A stretch of DNA of 64,000 nucleotides from Escallonia rubra (GCA_033065855.1 JAVXUO010002755.1:543501-607500); one strand, 5' to 3'; positions 23,621 to 35,135 are shown, counted from the first letter of the stretch. The notes: generated by a model not told the origin, from the letters alone. Numbers and translations: made by a program.

Positions 23621-25092
23621 GTTGGGCCATGATCACGCAACCTGATGCTCTATGGGTTAAAATCATGAATTCCAAGTACCTCCGTGGTACTCTATTTCTG
23701 GATCACTCACCTAAGAAAAGTGCCTCATGGATATGGAAAGGTATTTACAAGAGCCAACCTGTGATCTAGAAAGGCATTGGCCATATAATCGGGGATGGTA
23801 AGTTAACTTATATTTGGAACAATCCGTGGATACCCTCCCCTGAAGGTTTCTTTCACCCCGATCAGAATCCTCAGAATCCTTCTTCGTCTTATGTCGCTGA
23901 TCTAATCTGCCCAACATCCAAGTCATGGCTCCAAGACAAAATCCGTTTGCAGTTCGATGTCTCTACTGTGGATAAAATCTTGAAAATTCCCATTCCACAT
24001 TCGCAAATCCAAGACTTCATAGCTTGGACCCCTAACAAATCGGGGAAATTCTCCACTAGGTTTGCGTATCTAAAGGAGAATGAACCCAAATTTGCTCATA
24101 ATCATGCTTTCCCTCCCCAGTTTTGGAAGAAGATGTGGTCAGCTAAAATTATGGCTCGACATAAGATTCTGATATGGAGAATAGTGTGGAATCTTCTTCC
24201 GATTCGGCCAGCTTTAGCTCAAAACCAACCAAACATCGACACCAGATGTCCTCTCTGTGAATCGGCCATGGAAACAACCACTCATTTATTCATCGAATAT
24301 CCTATGACTAGATTGCTTTGGGCCTCATCTTTTGCTGGTTTCCGACCTCCTCATGGTCTTGCAAACCACATCCAATGGTTAGAATTTATCGTGACCCCCC
24401 TGAACCTTTCTTTGGAAGACCGGACAAGGTACACCATATTCGCTGTGACTTTGTTAGACCTTGTCTGGCTAGCCCGGAACAAGAAGATCCATGAGTCAAA
24501 AAATTTCAACCCCTTTTTGGTAGCTAAACACATCAATTCTTCTTCTCAAAAGTATTTGGAGGCGACAGTTAATGCTAAATATTTTCCATATCCACCTTCC
24601 TCCGAGTCTTGGTCCCTCCCTCCTTGGGGTTGGCACAAAATTAACTTTGACGCGGCAATTAGGGGGTCCAAAGCCTGCTTAGCTACATTATGCCAAAATT
24701 CTGAGGACATAATCGAATATGTCTGCACTGTTGTTTTTGAAACATATTCTCTGGAGATAGCTGAGGCTAATGTAGCTCTCCTGGCCATCTCTACTGCTGT
24801 AGCGCAACAAAAGAAGTTCATCATCATTGAAGGTGATGCTGAAGTGATCATCAAAATACTCACAAATCTTGAATCCGCGCCGTTTTGGAACATTCGTTCA
24901 TATATTGAAGACTCGAAGGAGATGTTAAAAAGTTTTGCCAGCTGGGATGTTGTCTTAATTCCTAGATTGGCAAACAGGGCGGCTCACAACTTAGCTGCTA
25001 ATGCTTTTGTTTGTAATCACTTTGACTTTGTTCCTCCTTCATCCAATCTTTTGCTTAATTTGGAGGAAGTGAGGAACACGGCTATTTTGTAA
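23621..25092 (+). pseudogene. LINE ORF2, 3' part: zf-RVT and RNase H
   Basis: Reading resumes in register after the copia insert: LALMAKN before the insert joins GWAMITQPDALW after it. One stop occurs at about 23767. From 23947 the frame is open to 25092. The zf-RVT zinc-binding domain appears as FWKKMWSAKIMARHKILIW and CPLCESAMETTTHLF. An RNase H (RVT_3-type) domain follows: INFDAAIRGS, LEIAEANVALLAI, IIEGDAEVIIKIL and RLANRAAHNLAANA. This domain order is usual for plant L1 ORF2. Short A-rich sequence (TACAAAAAATAAATAAA) near 25121-25137 probably marks the LINE tail. Without the copia insert the LINE is about 6 kb, near full length. Confidence 0.88.
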
Positions 25093-25132
25093 GTTTTCTT
25101 ATTTAATGCAAGTTCCTTTCTACAAAAAATAA

Positions 25133-26010
25133 ATAAATTCAGTGGCACTTCGATTATCACAATATAAAGGTGTAGAAGTAGAATGTGTAACTCTAATGTC
25201 CTCAAGTAGCTAACGCAACCATAAAAGCTCCTGAGTTGTATCAATCAGTGGCTCGATATTCAGCTTCTGTACTAGAATAAGCTGTGAGGGCCTGTTTCAT
25301 ACTTCTCCAGGAAATAAGAGAGGTAACAAGAAAGAAGAAAAAAACAACAGTACAACGTCGATCGGTAGAATCACCAGCCCAATCAGCATCAGAATATGCA
25401 TGTAGCTCAAGAGAGGAATGAACTGAGATATATAAGCCATGAAATAAAGTACCCTTGATGTATCGAAGAATGTGAAGGACTGTGGCAAAATAAGTCTACG
25501 TCGAGCAGAGAGAAATTGGCTGAACAAGTATACAACATATGTAATATCAGGGCGAGTGACAGTCAAGTACACAAGACTACCAACCAATGTGCGATACAAA
25601 GTATGATCACGAAAATTTTTACCACTAAGAGGAGTAAATAGTGCATTAGGCTCAAGAGGAGTAGAAGCGGTTTTGCTATCAGTTAAATCAACATGAGAAA
25701 GGAGATCAGAAGCATATTTAGCTTGAGAAAGATAGTATCCGTTAGGCATTGGAAACTTCAAGTCCAAGAAAGTAACTGAGTGTATTAAGATCTTTCATCC
25801 CAAAATGGTGATTAAGATCTTGCTCGAGAATATAAATTCTATCAAGATCACTGCCTATGATAATCATGTCATCCACATAGAGGAGCACAAGTATGATACC
25901 CTGAGCAGATTTTTGAATAAAGAGTGCAGAATCATATGCACTTGATGTAAAACCAAATTACTGCAAAATGGAACTAAACTTGGCAGCAAGCGATGCACGA
26001 TGAGTTATAA
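25133..26010 (-). pseudogene. copia RT-RNase H remnant
   Basis: Read on the minus strand, pieces of copia pol appear across several frames: FGFTSSAYDSALFI, LLYVDDMIIIGSD (about 25855-25895), FGMKDL and YFLGLE, then YLSQAKYASDLLSHVDL, LYRTLVGSLVYLTVTRPDI and SWRSMKQ with STEAEYRA near 25240-25270. There are multiple stops and frameshifts. The RT motif differs from that of both full copia elements in the window, so it is a third lineage (Ale-like, inferred). It ends abruptly at the LINE tail, and its other half was not found left of the LINE. Confidence 0.85.
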
Positions 26011-26406
26011 GCACTGGCTAAAACCCAGAGGGAAGATAATAATATTCATGTGTGTAAAAGTATGTACAAGAGAGCCTTTATATATGCATGATTAAAAACC
26101 TAAATAATATTCTACGCTATGGAAAATAACATAATAACTCATTGACTATACAAAATCTTATACAATAACATTAACTACATTTATCTATGCGGTTATCTCA
26201 TCAAAGATGGTCATGTTACTTTTTAGTGAGCTAAACTTACATTTATGTTTAAATAGTGACTAAACTTGACAGTGAAATATCAATAAGTATGGGCATGAAC
26301 AGTAGTGCATGCATTCGGGTAAAATAGAATATGGTGAAAGACATCAAAATGAAATGATTTTCAATACGGCACTACACAAGGCAACGATAAGAGGAAAACA
26401 TTAGAC
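26011..26406. other. Intergenic, nothing recognised
   Basis: AT-rich, non-coding. No feature could be supported. Confidence 0.4.
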
Positions 26407-26409
26407 TTA

Positions 26410-26799
26410 GGTAGCGTTTAGTAACACTTTCAGTTTTGGTTTTCTGTTTCTAAAAAAATAAAAAGAAAACCTATTAAAAAAAATTACAAAAATAAATGGG
26501 TGCTTGATTATCGAGTTTTTATTTTGAGTTTTTTCTTTTGGGTGTTTGATTACCCAATTTTTATTTTAAGTTTTTCTTTGGTGGTGGTTTGCGGTGGCGG
26601 TGGTGGGGCGTGGCGGTGACTGGTGGTCTCAAAATAAAAATCGAAAACTCTTTTCTGGAGTTTTCAAAAACAATCATGTTTTAAAAACTGATTTTCAAAA
26701 CTGAAGGAAAAAAAAACTGTTTGTCAAACGCGTTTATTTTCTCCAGTTTACAAAAAAGAAGAAAAAAACTAGAAAAAATATGTGTTACCAAACGGAGCC
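26410..26799. mobile_element. Tourist-like MITE (PIF/Harbinger)
   Basis: 390 bp flanked by TTA at 26407-26409 and 26800-26802. The left end is GGTAGCGTTTAGTAACA; the right end read inward is GGCTCCGTTTGGTAACA, the common plant Tourist terminus. The inside has a GGTGGTGG-rich stretch at 26580-26630 and A/T homopolymers. Confidence 0.8.
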
Positions 26800-27539
26800 T
26801 TAATCTTGAACACTACAAAAATAAAGCACATTGATAAAGTATGCGAAGAAAACATTAAGATCAAATTACTATCGCACGGGACATTTATATCGGGATTGTG
26901 TAAGTATTTCTTGGTAGTAATGTGTACATATGTAGATTTCAATGGCTCGCTATAATTATAACTCTGGGTTAGTTTAATTTTGGACAGGTGTTCGTATTTG
27001 TTCCAAGTATGGAAACGACCCCCAAGATGAGTATATATATGTAGTATAAAGATTCAAACCAGCGATTACGGATTAAAAATATAATTTTGCATGTTCAAAC
27101 GACTATGTCTATCTTCCTCATGGCCCTTTGCAAAGTTACATCCTATAGTGCAGCCTAGATGTCCAGAAGACATTGGTAGCATCATCAACTGGAGACTATG
27201 AACCGGTAGCGACACTAATTGCTGTCTCTTTATTGGTAGTAACATCAGGACAACTTTTCAGCTTTGCACACCTTTCATATTGTTGTGAATGAAATACGGA
27301 ACTCGTTCGTGAATAGGCCTGCACAGCAAAAACAACACCGGTAACTCTCCGGAAGGATTTCCGGCTGAAAATCTCCGATGCTTAAGTCAGAATAAGCTCA
27401 AGCAAGATTTATTGTCAGCTCTGATTAAAAACGACTTACCTCCCATCACCTTTCTTTCTTCCTTTTATAGAGTCCTCTACCTAGTGTGTATATTTCCCTT
27501 TAATTTGGGAGTTACGAGGTTCATGGGAGGTTACTCCCA

Positions 27540-27791
27540 CTAATGGGTAGTTAATACTACTACAAAAAACCCACTAATGGGTAGTTAATACTCCGGCGGT
27601 GGGAGGGTGGTGGTGGTCTAACAAAAAAAAACCAAACTAATTTTTGGAGTTTTTTTTTCTTCTTCAGTTTAAAAACTGATTTTTTAAACAGAAGAAGAAA
27701 AAAAAAAGGTTACGAAACACAACTTTTTTTTTCAATTTCCAAAACTGAAAAAAAAATTGAAAAAAAAAAGTTGTGTCAAGCAGGACCCTAC
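27540..27791. mobile_element. Degenerate second Tourist-like fragment
   Basis: Contains the same internal signs as the 26.4 kb element: GGTGGTGGTGG, CAGTTTAAAAACTGATTTTT, GGTTACGAAACACAAC and a right end like CAGGACCCTAC. The left terminus is not visible. It also holds a T-rich / A-rich palindrome with CAACTTTTTTTTTC and its inverse at 27719-27776. Confidence 0.5.
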
Positions 27792-30240
27792 TTACTGTCG
27801 TAAGTTTATTTTGATTCATCCGAGGAAGTTCATGATGACGCTCCAAATTTGACCTACGATGGTTTTGGAATTTCAACTTTCGCTATGTTGACCATATTAA
27901 GCATGTTTCCTCTTATTAATCTTCATGCTCAAAAGATTCTTTTTCAGAGTGCCTGAAATCATGATTACAGCAGCAAAAGGCGCATCAGAAATGCTTCAGA
28001 AAATAAACAATTTTCTGGGCTCTTTTTTCTAAAGAAATAGGGTCACAACTTGTGTGTTTACACTCAACCTAAAAAAGTAAGTTTTTACTCAATTCAACCC
28101 ACTTAATTACAAAATAAGTTAGTATGGTTCGAGCTCATATTGTGGTGGGTTATCTCAGGTTGAACTTTTAAAACTCATTTGGATAAAAACTCATATTTTG
28201 TTGGTACCTTTCATAAACAAGATAAATCAACAGCCGCCATCGCCGCCTGCCGTCACACAGCCGTCAGTAATTTTGTAACACTGGCGGTAGCTGCCATCAT
28301 CGCTGAGTAATCGACACCACCGCCTCTACCACCGTCAGTCACTACCATTGGCAGCCTCCACTTTCACCTACGACCACCACCCTCTTTGGGAGCTTGCACT
28401 TCCACTGGCTACACCACTCCATTTTTTGTTTAAATAAAAAGTTTTATTTTATTTTGATCCATTTGAATCCAAATATACCCACTCAACCAAACCCAATTAT
28501 TTCAATTATTTCTTGAGTTAAATTTGGTTTGATTTTAAAGCATATAAAAATTTCTTGAGTTGGGTAATCAATGCAACTTGCGTCCCTACAAGAATTGATA
28601 AGGACGTTGGTGACAAACCCTACTTTCTAACTAGTAGTGGGGGTTAGTTCGGTTCATTCAAATTGGTAGTTGGGATTCTTACAGCTTCGATCTCAATCCG
28701 TTCGATGTGATACTTTAGCAACATGATTGAAAACTTACAGAATCAGAGTGCAGTAAGAGCACCTGACGGACTATTGCCATATTGGCTAATGACTGCAATC
28801 CGATTGGTTGGACTTGAAGATCTTTTATATTCTTGTGAGTAATATAGGCATTGTCACAAGTGAGTGCAAGCCCTTACTAAATAGATATTCTTTTAACCAT
28901 GTCATATATAAAATAATACATTCACAGACGAGATATGACTCCACTAGGAATGAAGTGTGTGGTCGTTGTCTTTTGTTCTTCTGAGCAAGGAAAAACTATG
29001 ATTATTTGGTAAGATCTTTAACTTCTTCTCCTGTTCAACGTTAACAGAAAACAAGTAGAAGAGTACATCTCTCACAGAGTGGTCAATGCAGGAACGTACG
29101 GCTAAAAATAAAAGGTATTAAGCTTTAATTTTTTTGAAAAATGTTTAGAACTCTACCATTGATATTAAAGACGGGTTACATCATGACCATATAGGTCAAG
29201 TACATGAACACACATATGACATCCCCATCCGATACGAACCACAATAAAGATAACCGACAACTACCAACGACATTATAAATAAACAAAAACCAAAAAGTAT
29301 TTAGCTTTATTTGGATTTCCTCACCACAACTTATTAAATAAATGTCCTCTTCGGCGGAAGAGTAGAGATTGCTTAAAAAAAGAATAGCACCGACGGCTTA
29401 TGTTTAGGACATTGAAAGACGATTACGAGCTTGAAGTTTGAGCAGAAACTAACGAAATTGCACGTGAAAAGATAAATTTTGAAGTTGGTTAGAGGCATCA
29501 TGTGTAGCCATTACATTTTATTGCTCTCAAACAAGCAGATTTGCGGGAAATTTAAGGCCAACGAGAATGACCTTGATGCTTTACTAGCGTGAATGCATGT
29601 TAAATTTATCTCGGGTAAGCTTTAGAGTGGATTTTGAAAAGAAAATAACAGGGGAAGTGTTAATGTTTTGTTTTAAAGATAATTAATTGTAGGTTGAGAT
29701 TCATGGAAAGGGTGATTGTACGCAGAGGCGGAGCCGGTGGGTGGAAATCAGTGGACAGGTGCCCACCCGCTATTCCAACTTCTTTTCCGTTTATATGGTA
29801 TATAGATCTCACAATGATAAAAGTGTCCACCAAATTTTTTTAGAAACGCTTGAAAGAGATGTCTTTTTGGTCATTTTATGTATTAAAGTACCTAAATGTT
29901 GGAGAGATAGTTAAAAGAAATGTCCAAATAGTCATTTTAAATACTAAACTAATACCCCAAAAGGTCAAAATAAAGTCCAAATACCAAATGGTCATTTTAA
30001 ATGCTAAACTAACACAAATAAATACACAAAAACAAAGTCCAAACTCCAAGTAAATAAAGTCAACAGACGAAACAATGCAATAGCGACAGAACGACACCGC
30101 ACACTCCACTAGTTTTCTCCTCTCCCTCTTTCGGTAGCCGATGGTGATTTATTATTTTTTTTGACAATTTCTCACTTATATATTGGGTTTGTGATTGCTT
30201 CTTATATTTGTTGAGTGTTTCCTATACTTGAACATGCTTT
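27792..30240. other. Intergenic; no gene recognised
   Basis: AT-rich. A CCGCC/CCACC-rich patch lies at 28230-28400. Positions 29716-29780 (GCAGAGGCGGAGCC, then GTGCCCACCCGC) resemble the end of a common plant repeat whose class I cannot fix. At 29920-30030 a block containing GTCATTTTAAAT..TAAACTAA occurs twice, about 65 bp apart. Short ORFs here are not convincing. Confidence 0.4.
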
Positions 30241-30250
30241 TGGGTTGGAC

Positions 30251-30961
30251 CAATGTTATCAAAGGCTCGCCTAGGCAAGGCATAGGGAGTGCGCCTCGCT
30301 AAGGGCTAGGTGCAGCCCCTTCAAAAGGGTGCGTGCCCAGATGCAAGGCAGTGACAGAGGAGCGCAAAAAATGCGCTAAAAAATCATAGTCTTTGATATT
30401 TACAGCATGACATCATCTCAACCATTATTATCTTTGACTCTTTGTTTCACAACATAATAAATCAATATCTAAATCACAAAAAAAAAAAAAAAAAACTAAA
30501 ATCCCATATTCCCAGTAAATCAATTTTTTGTTCTTATTCATTATGCTAGCGCCCCGTCATCAATTATTTCTCTCTTCCAAGTAAATCTACTAGTTCACTT
30601 CACCTCCTTATAAACAAAGAAGATAAAAGTGAAGAAGAATCTCTACCAGACTTGGAGCCTATGATTCCCTTTTGAAGAGAGTATCGTATCCTTAACCCTC
30701 ACTGGTGATGAAGATGGCGTTGTCGTGTGCACTTAGAATTAACTACTTATTATTGGATTTAAAGCTTTTTTCTAGTACTGAAAATTTGTTGAATTGCCAT
30801 GTTTTGAAATTTTTACGTAATTTTATTAGTTTAATGCACTAATATCTATTTACTTTTCTTTTGCGCCTCATTTCGAAAAGGCATGCCCCTGCACCTTACG
30901 CTTTGCGCTTAGGCTGTAAGGACCCTTTGCGCCTTAGGTGCGTCTATGTCTTTAATAACTA
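30251..30961. mobile_element. Non-autonomous TIR element (MULE- or hAT-like)
   Basis: 711 bp between the direct repeats TGGGTTGGAC (30241-30250) and TGGGTTGAAC (30962-30971), which match at 9 of 10 bases. The ends are imperfect inverted repeats: TGTTATCAAAGG at the left and TAGTTATTAAAG read inward from the right. GC-rich subterminal copies of a GCGCCTTAGG-like motif occur at both ends, and the middle is AT-rich with an 18-base A run near 30480. The 9-10 bp duplication favours Mutator-like over hAT. Confidence 0.55.
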
Positions 30962-31061
30962 TGGGTTGAACACCAAGTTCGATAGATTCCTAGCTTCGTC
31001 GTGGATGAAAACAATTATTGGCCTAAGAATCGATATGCTTTGCCAAGTGGGGATGATATGT

Positions 31062-33560
31062 CACGACCCGAACCCACGGGTATTGTAACACCCCAAATAT
31101 TTTATGCTGGTTTTACGGTAAAAAAAAAATATAGTTATTTAATTGACCTTTAGCGACAATTTGGTGAGCAATATTTTTTTTGGTTAACTTTAGCAACATA
31201 TTTATAAACAAAAAAATACGAAATGACGTAGGTTAGAGGAGCTGAGCGTTATAGTTTATGACACTTTGCGAAAATTTTAGTTTAGAAATAGTAATTAATA
31301 ATTTAATGTTAACAGTTATAAGTAATATTAATTTAAGTGTTTAGTGACGATTAGCGCGATCAAATTTTTATCGACAGCCTTTAGCAACAATTAAAATTTT
31401 CTTTTAGTATCAGTGTATTTACTAGCGACTATTTGTCCAACAGGATGACGTAGCAAACCATTTATAAATTTTTCTAACACATCACGTATCCTAAATATTT
31501 TAATATCGGCCATATTTTTATAAGTATTAGGTTAGAAGCTTTAGCGACAAATGAGGAGTAGGGTTATTTTTATGTCAGACTAGGGTTATATATATATATA
31601 TATATATATATATGGGAAAGCGAATATAAGGCTAGCCTCACGCAAGTTACGTAAGGCTAGCCTCACGCAAGTTACGTGAGGCTAGCGATCAAAACTACGT
31701 AGTTTTAGATCAAACAAACATGATTACTTTTTTTTTCTCTTTCTCTTCTCCTTATTTTTCTCTCTTCTCTTCTCTCTGTCGGAGGCTGGCCCTAACAAGC
31801 CATCGCCACCATCACACCCACTATGTCGTAGACCACCCATATTCCATCGTCGACCACTGTCAACCGCCATCCCTGCCACAAATAGTTTCCACCACCCGCA
31901 TCTTCTCGCCGCTCAAATTTGGTGAAGATGAGGGTGGAGATGGAGGTACGGGTTGTCTGTCACTGCTGCAATTATCATAATCTCGATCTTCGATGCTATA
32001 ATTGTTTGCCACCGCCTTTAACATCATCATGCTGAGTATTCGGTGGTGGCGGAATAGGGATCGATTGTTCCAGTGGTGGGTTTTCTATGTTGGTGGCAGT
32101 GGTTTGATTCACTTGTGGCAGTGGTGCGTCTCTGTGATTCTGGTGGTAGTTAGTTGTGAAGGTGGGTTCGTGTGGCGAAGAAGCACCTTAAATTGGGAAA
32201 GAAAGATGGTAGGTTGATGGCATAGTGATGGCAGGCTAATACTGCAGTGGTGGTTGGTCGGGGTTCAGTGGGTCACGGTGGTGGTGGGTCGGAATTCGAA
32301 AGGTCACAGTTATGATGGTGGATCAGTGTTCGGAGGTCAAGGTGGTTGTTTGTGGGTGCATAGCAGTGATGGTGGGTGGTGCTGTTCAAAGTAGTGGTGG
32401 TCCTACCGGTAGCGGCAGCGATAGTGGTGGGTAGTGGGGGTGGGCTGGTTAGCAGGGGAGAGTGAAAGAAACAGTTAGGGAGAAGAGAGAGAGAGAAAAA
32501 ATGAAGAAATTTAACCAAAACTACGTAGTTTAGATCGCTAGCCTCACACAACTTGCGTGAGGCTAGCCTTATATTCGCTTTCCCCATATATATATATACA
32601 TACTTTATGAGAACGCAGCCAGCCAAAAGCAGCTCTAGCCGCCAACCACATACACCCACACGCAGAGAGAGAGAGGGGGATAGGGAAGGATTTTCAGAGA
32701 GAGGGATTGGGGACTCTCTCCGGCGAAGTTTCCGGTAAGGTTTCGATAACCTACATTCTTTTTCATTGTATATACATGTACATATAGTGGGTTCAGGGAA
32801 TTGATCGTATACGGGTTTGTGGGTTTGGTAATATTGTAGCGGTAATGTATTTCTGTGTATTGTGTAAGTGTGCGGGTTACGTGGGTTATATATGTAGGTA
32901 GTTGTGTGAATCTAAGCCTAATAAGTGTGTGGGTGTTTGAGAGTGCGGTGAGTGTGTTTGGTCTATACATGTGACTGTGTGTTGTGGTTTTTGTGGTACT
33001 TGAAGTGAAGGCAGCCATGGCGGCTGCCGAAGTGCGCATATGTGTGTGGGTCTGAAGGAGAAAAAAGACTACGGTTATAAGGGTGGCCATGGCTGCCATA
33101 GGTATATGGTATAGGGTATATGATATGTGATGGTGTGATTGTTTGAAGACAGTGGAGAGAAATGAAGGTGAAGGTCATGTTAAGGGCAGCAATGGTGGCT
33201 GCCTTGTTATGTGAGTGGGGACCGGACCGAAGTGGAACAACCATGGCGTAATGGTGCCTGCTGTATAGAGGTTATTTATGTGGGTGAGTACAAGTGGGTA
33301 TTTTGTTTTAGAGAAGAAGAAGGACGGCTGCGGTGAAGTGGGTTTGTGTGTGCATGGGTGAGCAAGAAGAAGAAGCCATTGCAATGGATGTGATGTGCTG
33401 TGGTTTGTAAAATAATTGTGAAGGTGATGCTTGAAGGGTGTAGTGTGTGCATTGAGGTGCTTGCGGGTGCGTTTAATGGCTGTGGGAAGGAGGTGTCCAT
33501 TGGTGCAATTGCTGTACAACAAATGTGTATTCGGTGTGAGTTAGGGGTGCCTGCCAGAAC
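31062..33560 (+). mobile_element. Fragmented large gypsy-type LTR sequence
   Basis: TGTCACGACCCGAACCC at 31062 matches the inner end of the LTR at 60207. It is followed directly by TGTAACACCCCAAATATTTT at 31086, an LTR-like start. TATA-rich sequence at about 31585, then GAGAGAGAGA and a TCTCCGGCGAAG..GGTAAGG leader-like stretch at 32660-32745, parallel the layout of the solo LTR. The 3' end is not defined, and it is interrupted by the TIR element at 31614-32585. No pol domain was seen. ORFs through 32.6-33.5 kb are low-complexity TG/CA frames. Confidence 0.45.
31614..32585. mobile_element. TIR element embedded in a TA microsatellite (Micron-like)
   Basis: 972 bp with (TA)n on both sides (31587-31613 and 32586-32598). 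The inverted ends begin GGGAAAGCGAATATAAGG and extend through GCTAGCCTCACGCAAGTT and AACTACGTAGTTTTAG, about 70 bp. The left end carries a 25-bp tandem duplication of the GGCTAGCCTCACGCAAG block, so the block appears twice on the left and once on the right. The inside is pyrimidine-rich then CCACC-rich on the left, and GGTGG-rich then purine-rich on the right, which extends the inverted symmetry. No transposase was seen. Confidence 0.75.
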
Positions 33561-33917
33561 AACCTACATAAATATGTGTTCCCAACCTATTCGGACCGCA
33601 CCCTAGGGCCCGCTAAGGGACCCATTTTGTGCGACACATCACCCGTTCGCCAGTCAATTATTCAACGCCATCAGCCGGTCCAAGTGCATCTCCCTTCGAA
33701 CATTCAAAGGCAATCAGGTTGTCCGTCGCTATCGTTGCTTGGAAGAGCACAAATCCCCCGAGGGGGTCGGCCACCTCCCTGAGAAGGGGATCGGCAACCT
33801 CCTTAAAGAGGGGGTCGGCCACCCTCTTTAAGGAGGGTCGGCCACCCTTGTCTTTGGGAGGGAGGCTGCTGACCCCTCTGGTATCTCACTCAACGCACTC
33901 TACAGTGCTCACTCATC
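33561..33917. repeat. GC-rich tandem repeat (GGGGGTCGGCCACC units)
   Basis: Positions 33761-33847 carry four imperfect units of 26-30 bp built on GGGGGTCGGCCACCTCC, with degenerate variants. The surrounding sequence is unlike the AT-rich background. No family was recognised. Confidence 0.6.
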
Positions 33918-35135
33918 GGGTTAATTTTACCCAGCACCCAATACGTAGGGGTCAGTTGCACCCAGCACCCTAGGGTTTTAAAATTGGCACCCAACACCAA
34001 ATGACGGTCAAACTGCCTGTTGATTAGACGGCTGTTAGTTTTTCAGGGGCAAAATGAGATTATTGCCCCTAAAGCTTACATGTCATCCCAGTTAGTGACA
34101 CATGGCCAATTGGTTGTCCACGTCATTTCCCTCCAACAACCCTTATTCTCTCTCTCCTTCCACATATCCCTCAATTAATCCCCAATTACAAAATTTCCCA
34201 ACTGTTTATTCGAGGGGCATATCAATCGGCGATTCGCAGGGAGATGAAGCCAACGGAGCCTATCGCAGTACCGTTACCTGGATTCATCTTTCGCTGGGAT
34301 CCCGCCGGATGCCATTAGCCGGCCCCGCATTCCCCCGCTGACCCGTCACTGTCCTCGCCGGGACCGGCGATGGAGCCGACCTTCTGACCGAAGACCGGGC
34401 GCCCCTCTCTGTCGTTCTGGGGAGTTCGCCGGAGTACGGCCGTTTTCTCAGGATCTTCGCGGGAGACTTACGGACCCTTTGGGTCACTTCTTCGCCGTCG
34501 TCGTCCCTAACCTCGGTCACCGTCGTAGTCGAGAAGCTGCCGCTGAAGCTGCAGATCTCGGAGACCTCAGAGACGATCTCGTCCGTCGGATTTGGCGGAG
34601 CCAGTGATTCAACCTTGGGTTCTTGGACTCTGGGCCGTTTGGTGCTGTTTGCTACTACCGGTGTTGGTGATTTTGGGATGGGGGTTTCTGAGAGGACTTC
34701 TTTCACGGTCTCTTCCTCGAGTACTGGCGGTGGAGGTGGTGGGTCTCTGCCATCGGAGCCAGATTTAGGCAAATGGTGGTGGTGGTGGTGGTGGTGGGTC
34801 GAAGGGATGGAATGTGGGTGGTTTGTTTTGGGGGGCGTTGTGCTAAGACAGCAACCCATTGTTGATGGCGAGATGCTGTGGGTGAGAGTTTAGAGACCAG
34901 AAGTCCAGAGCTGGTGACGTGGAGAGCCCAATTGGGCCATGTGTAGCTGACTGGATGACATGTACTCTTTTGCCCCTGAAAAACTAACAGACGTGTGGTC
35001 AAAGTGCCTCTTGACCGTCATCTGGTGCTGGGTGCCAAGATTTTTCAAAATTTTGGTGCTGGGTGCCAAAATTAGAACCATAAGGTGCTAGGTGCAACTG
35101 ACCCCTAAGTACGGGGTGTAGCGTAAAATTAGCCC
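33918..35135. mobile_element. Mutator-like element with captured host-gene fragment (Pack-MULE)
   Basis: 1,218 bp. The left end (33918 to about 34130) and the right end (about 34914-35135) are long inverted repeats of roughly 210 bp with small indels. Shared stretches include AGGGGTCAGTTGCACC, GTTAGTTTTTCAGGGGCAAA and ACATGTCATCC. Flanks TCACTCATC (33909-33917) and TCACTCACA (35136-35144) match at 7 of 9, the 9-bp duplication expected of Mutator. No transposase is present. The inside is GC-rich and carries a host-like coding fragment on the minus strand. The element ends 525 bp upstream of the MATE start codon. Confidence 0.8.
34284..34859 (-). CDS. Captured gene fragment inside the Pack-MULE (191-aa open frame, MGCC start)
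   Basis: The frame starts MGCCLSTTPPKTNHP. Gly2 with Cys3-Cys4 is a typical N-myristoylation plus palmitoylation start, which would place the source protein at the plasma membrane. Next come an eight-His run, SGSDGRDPPPPPP, then EEETVKEVLSETPIPKSP, EIVSEVSEICSFSGS and a basic Ser/Arg/Pro-rich end (SPAKILRKRPYSGELPR). These resemble an uncharacterised plant protein group with an MGCC start, a VKEVLSETP box and an R/S/P-rich tail; I cannot name a function. The frame ends with TGA at 34284-34286, and just beyond it ATCCAG-GTAACG looks like an exon-intron donor. The captured piece is probably exon 1 plus the start of intron 1. The frame is long and GC-rich compared with its surroundings. Whether it is expressed is unknown. 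Confidence 0.6.
   Translation of the reverse strand: MGCCLSTTPPKTNHPHSIPSTHHHHHHHHLPKSGSDGRDPPPPPPVLEEETVKEVLSETPIPKSPTPVVANSTKRPRVQEPKVESLAPPNPTDEIVSEVSEICSFSGSFSTTTVTEVRDDDGEEVTQRVRKSPAKILRKRPYSGELPRTTERGARSSVRRSAPSPVPARTVTGQRGNAGPANGIRRDPSER

Noticed and set aside
32553..33522. Several overlapping 60-150 codon frames
   Set aside because: Low-complexity TG/CA sequence in an LTR-like region; frames on both strands are open by composition only.
34615..35002. Plus-strand Gly/Trp-rich and other minus-strand frames across the Pack-MULE
   Set aside because: They are shadows of the MGCC frame and its His-run; no domain or codon pattern supports them.
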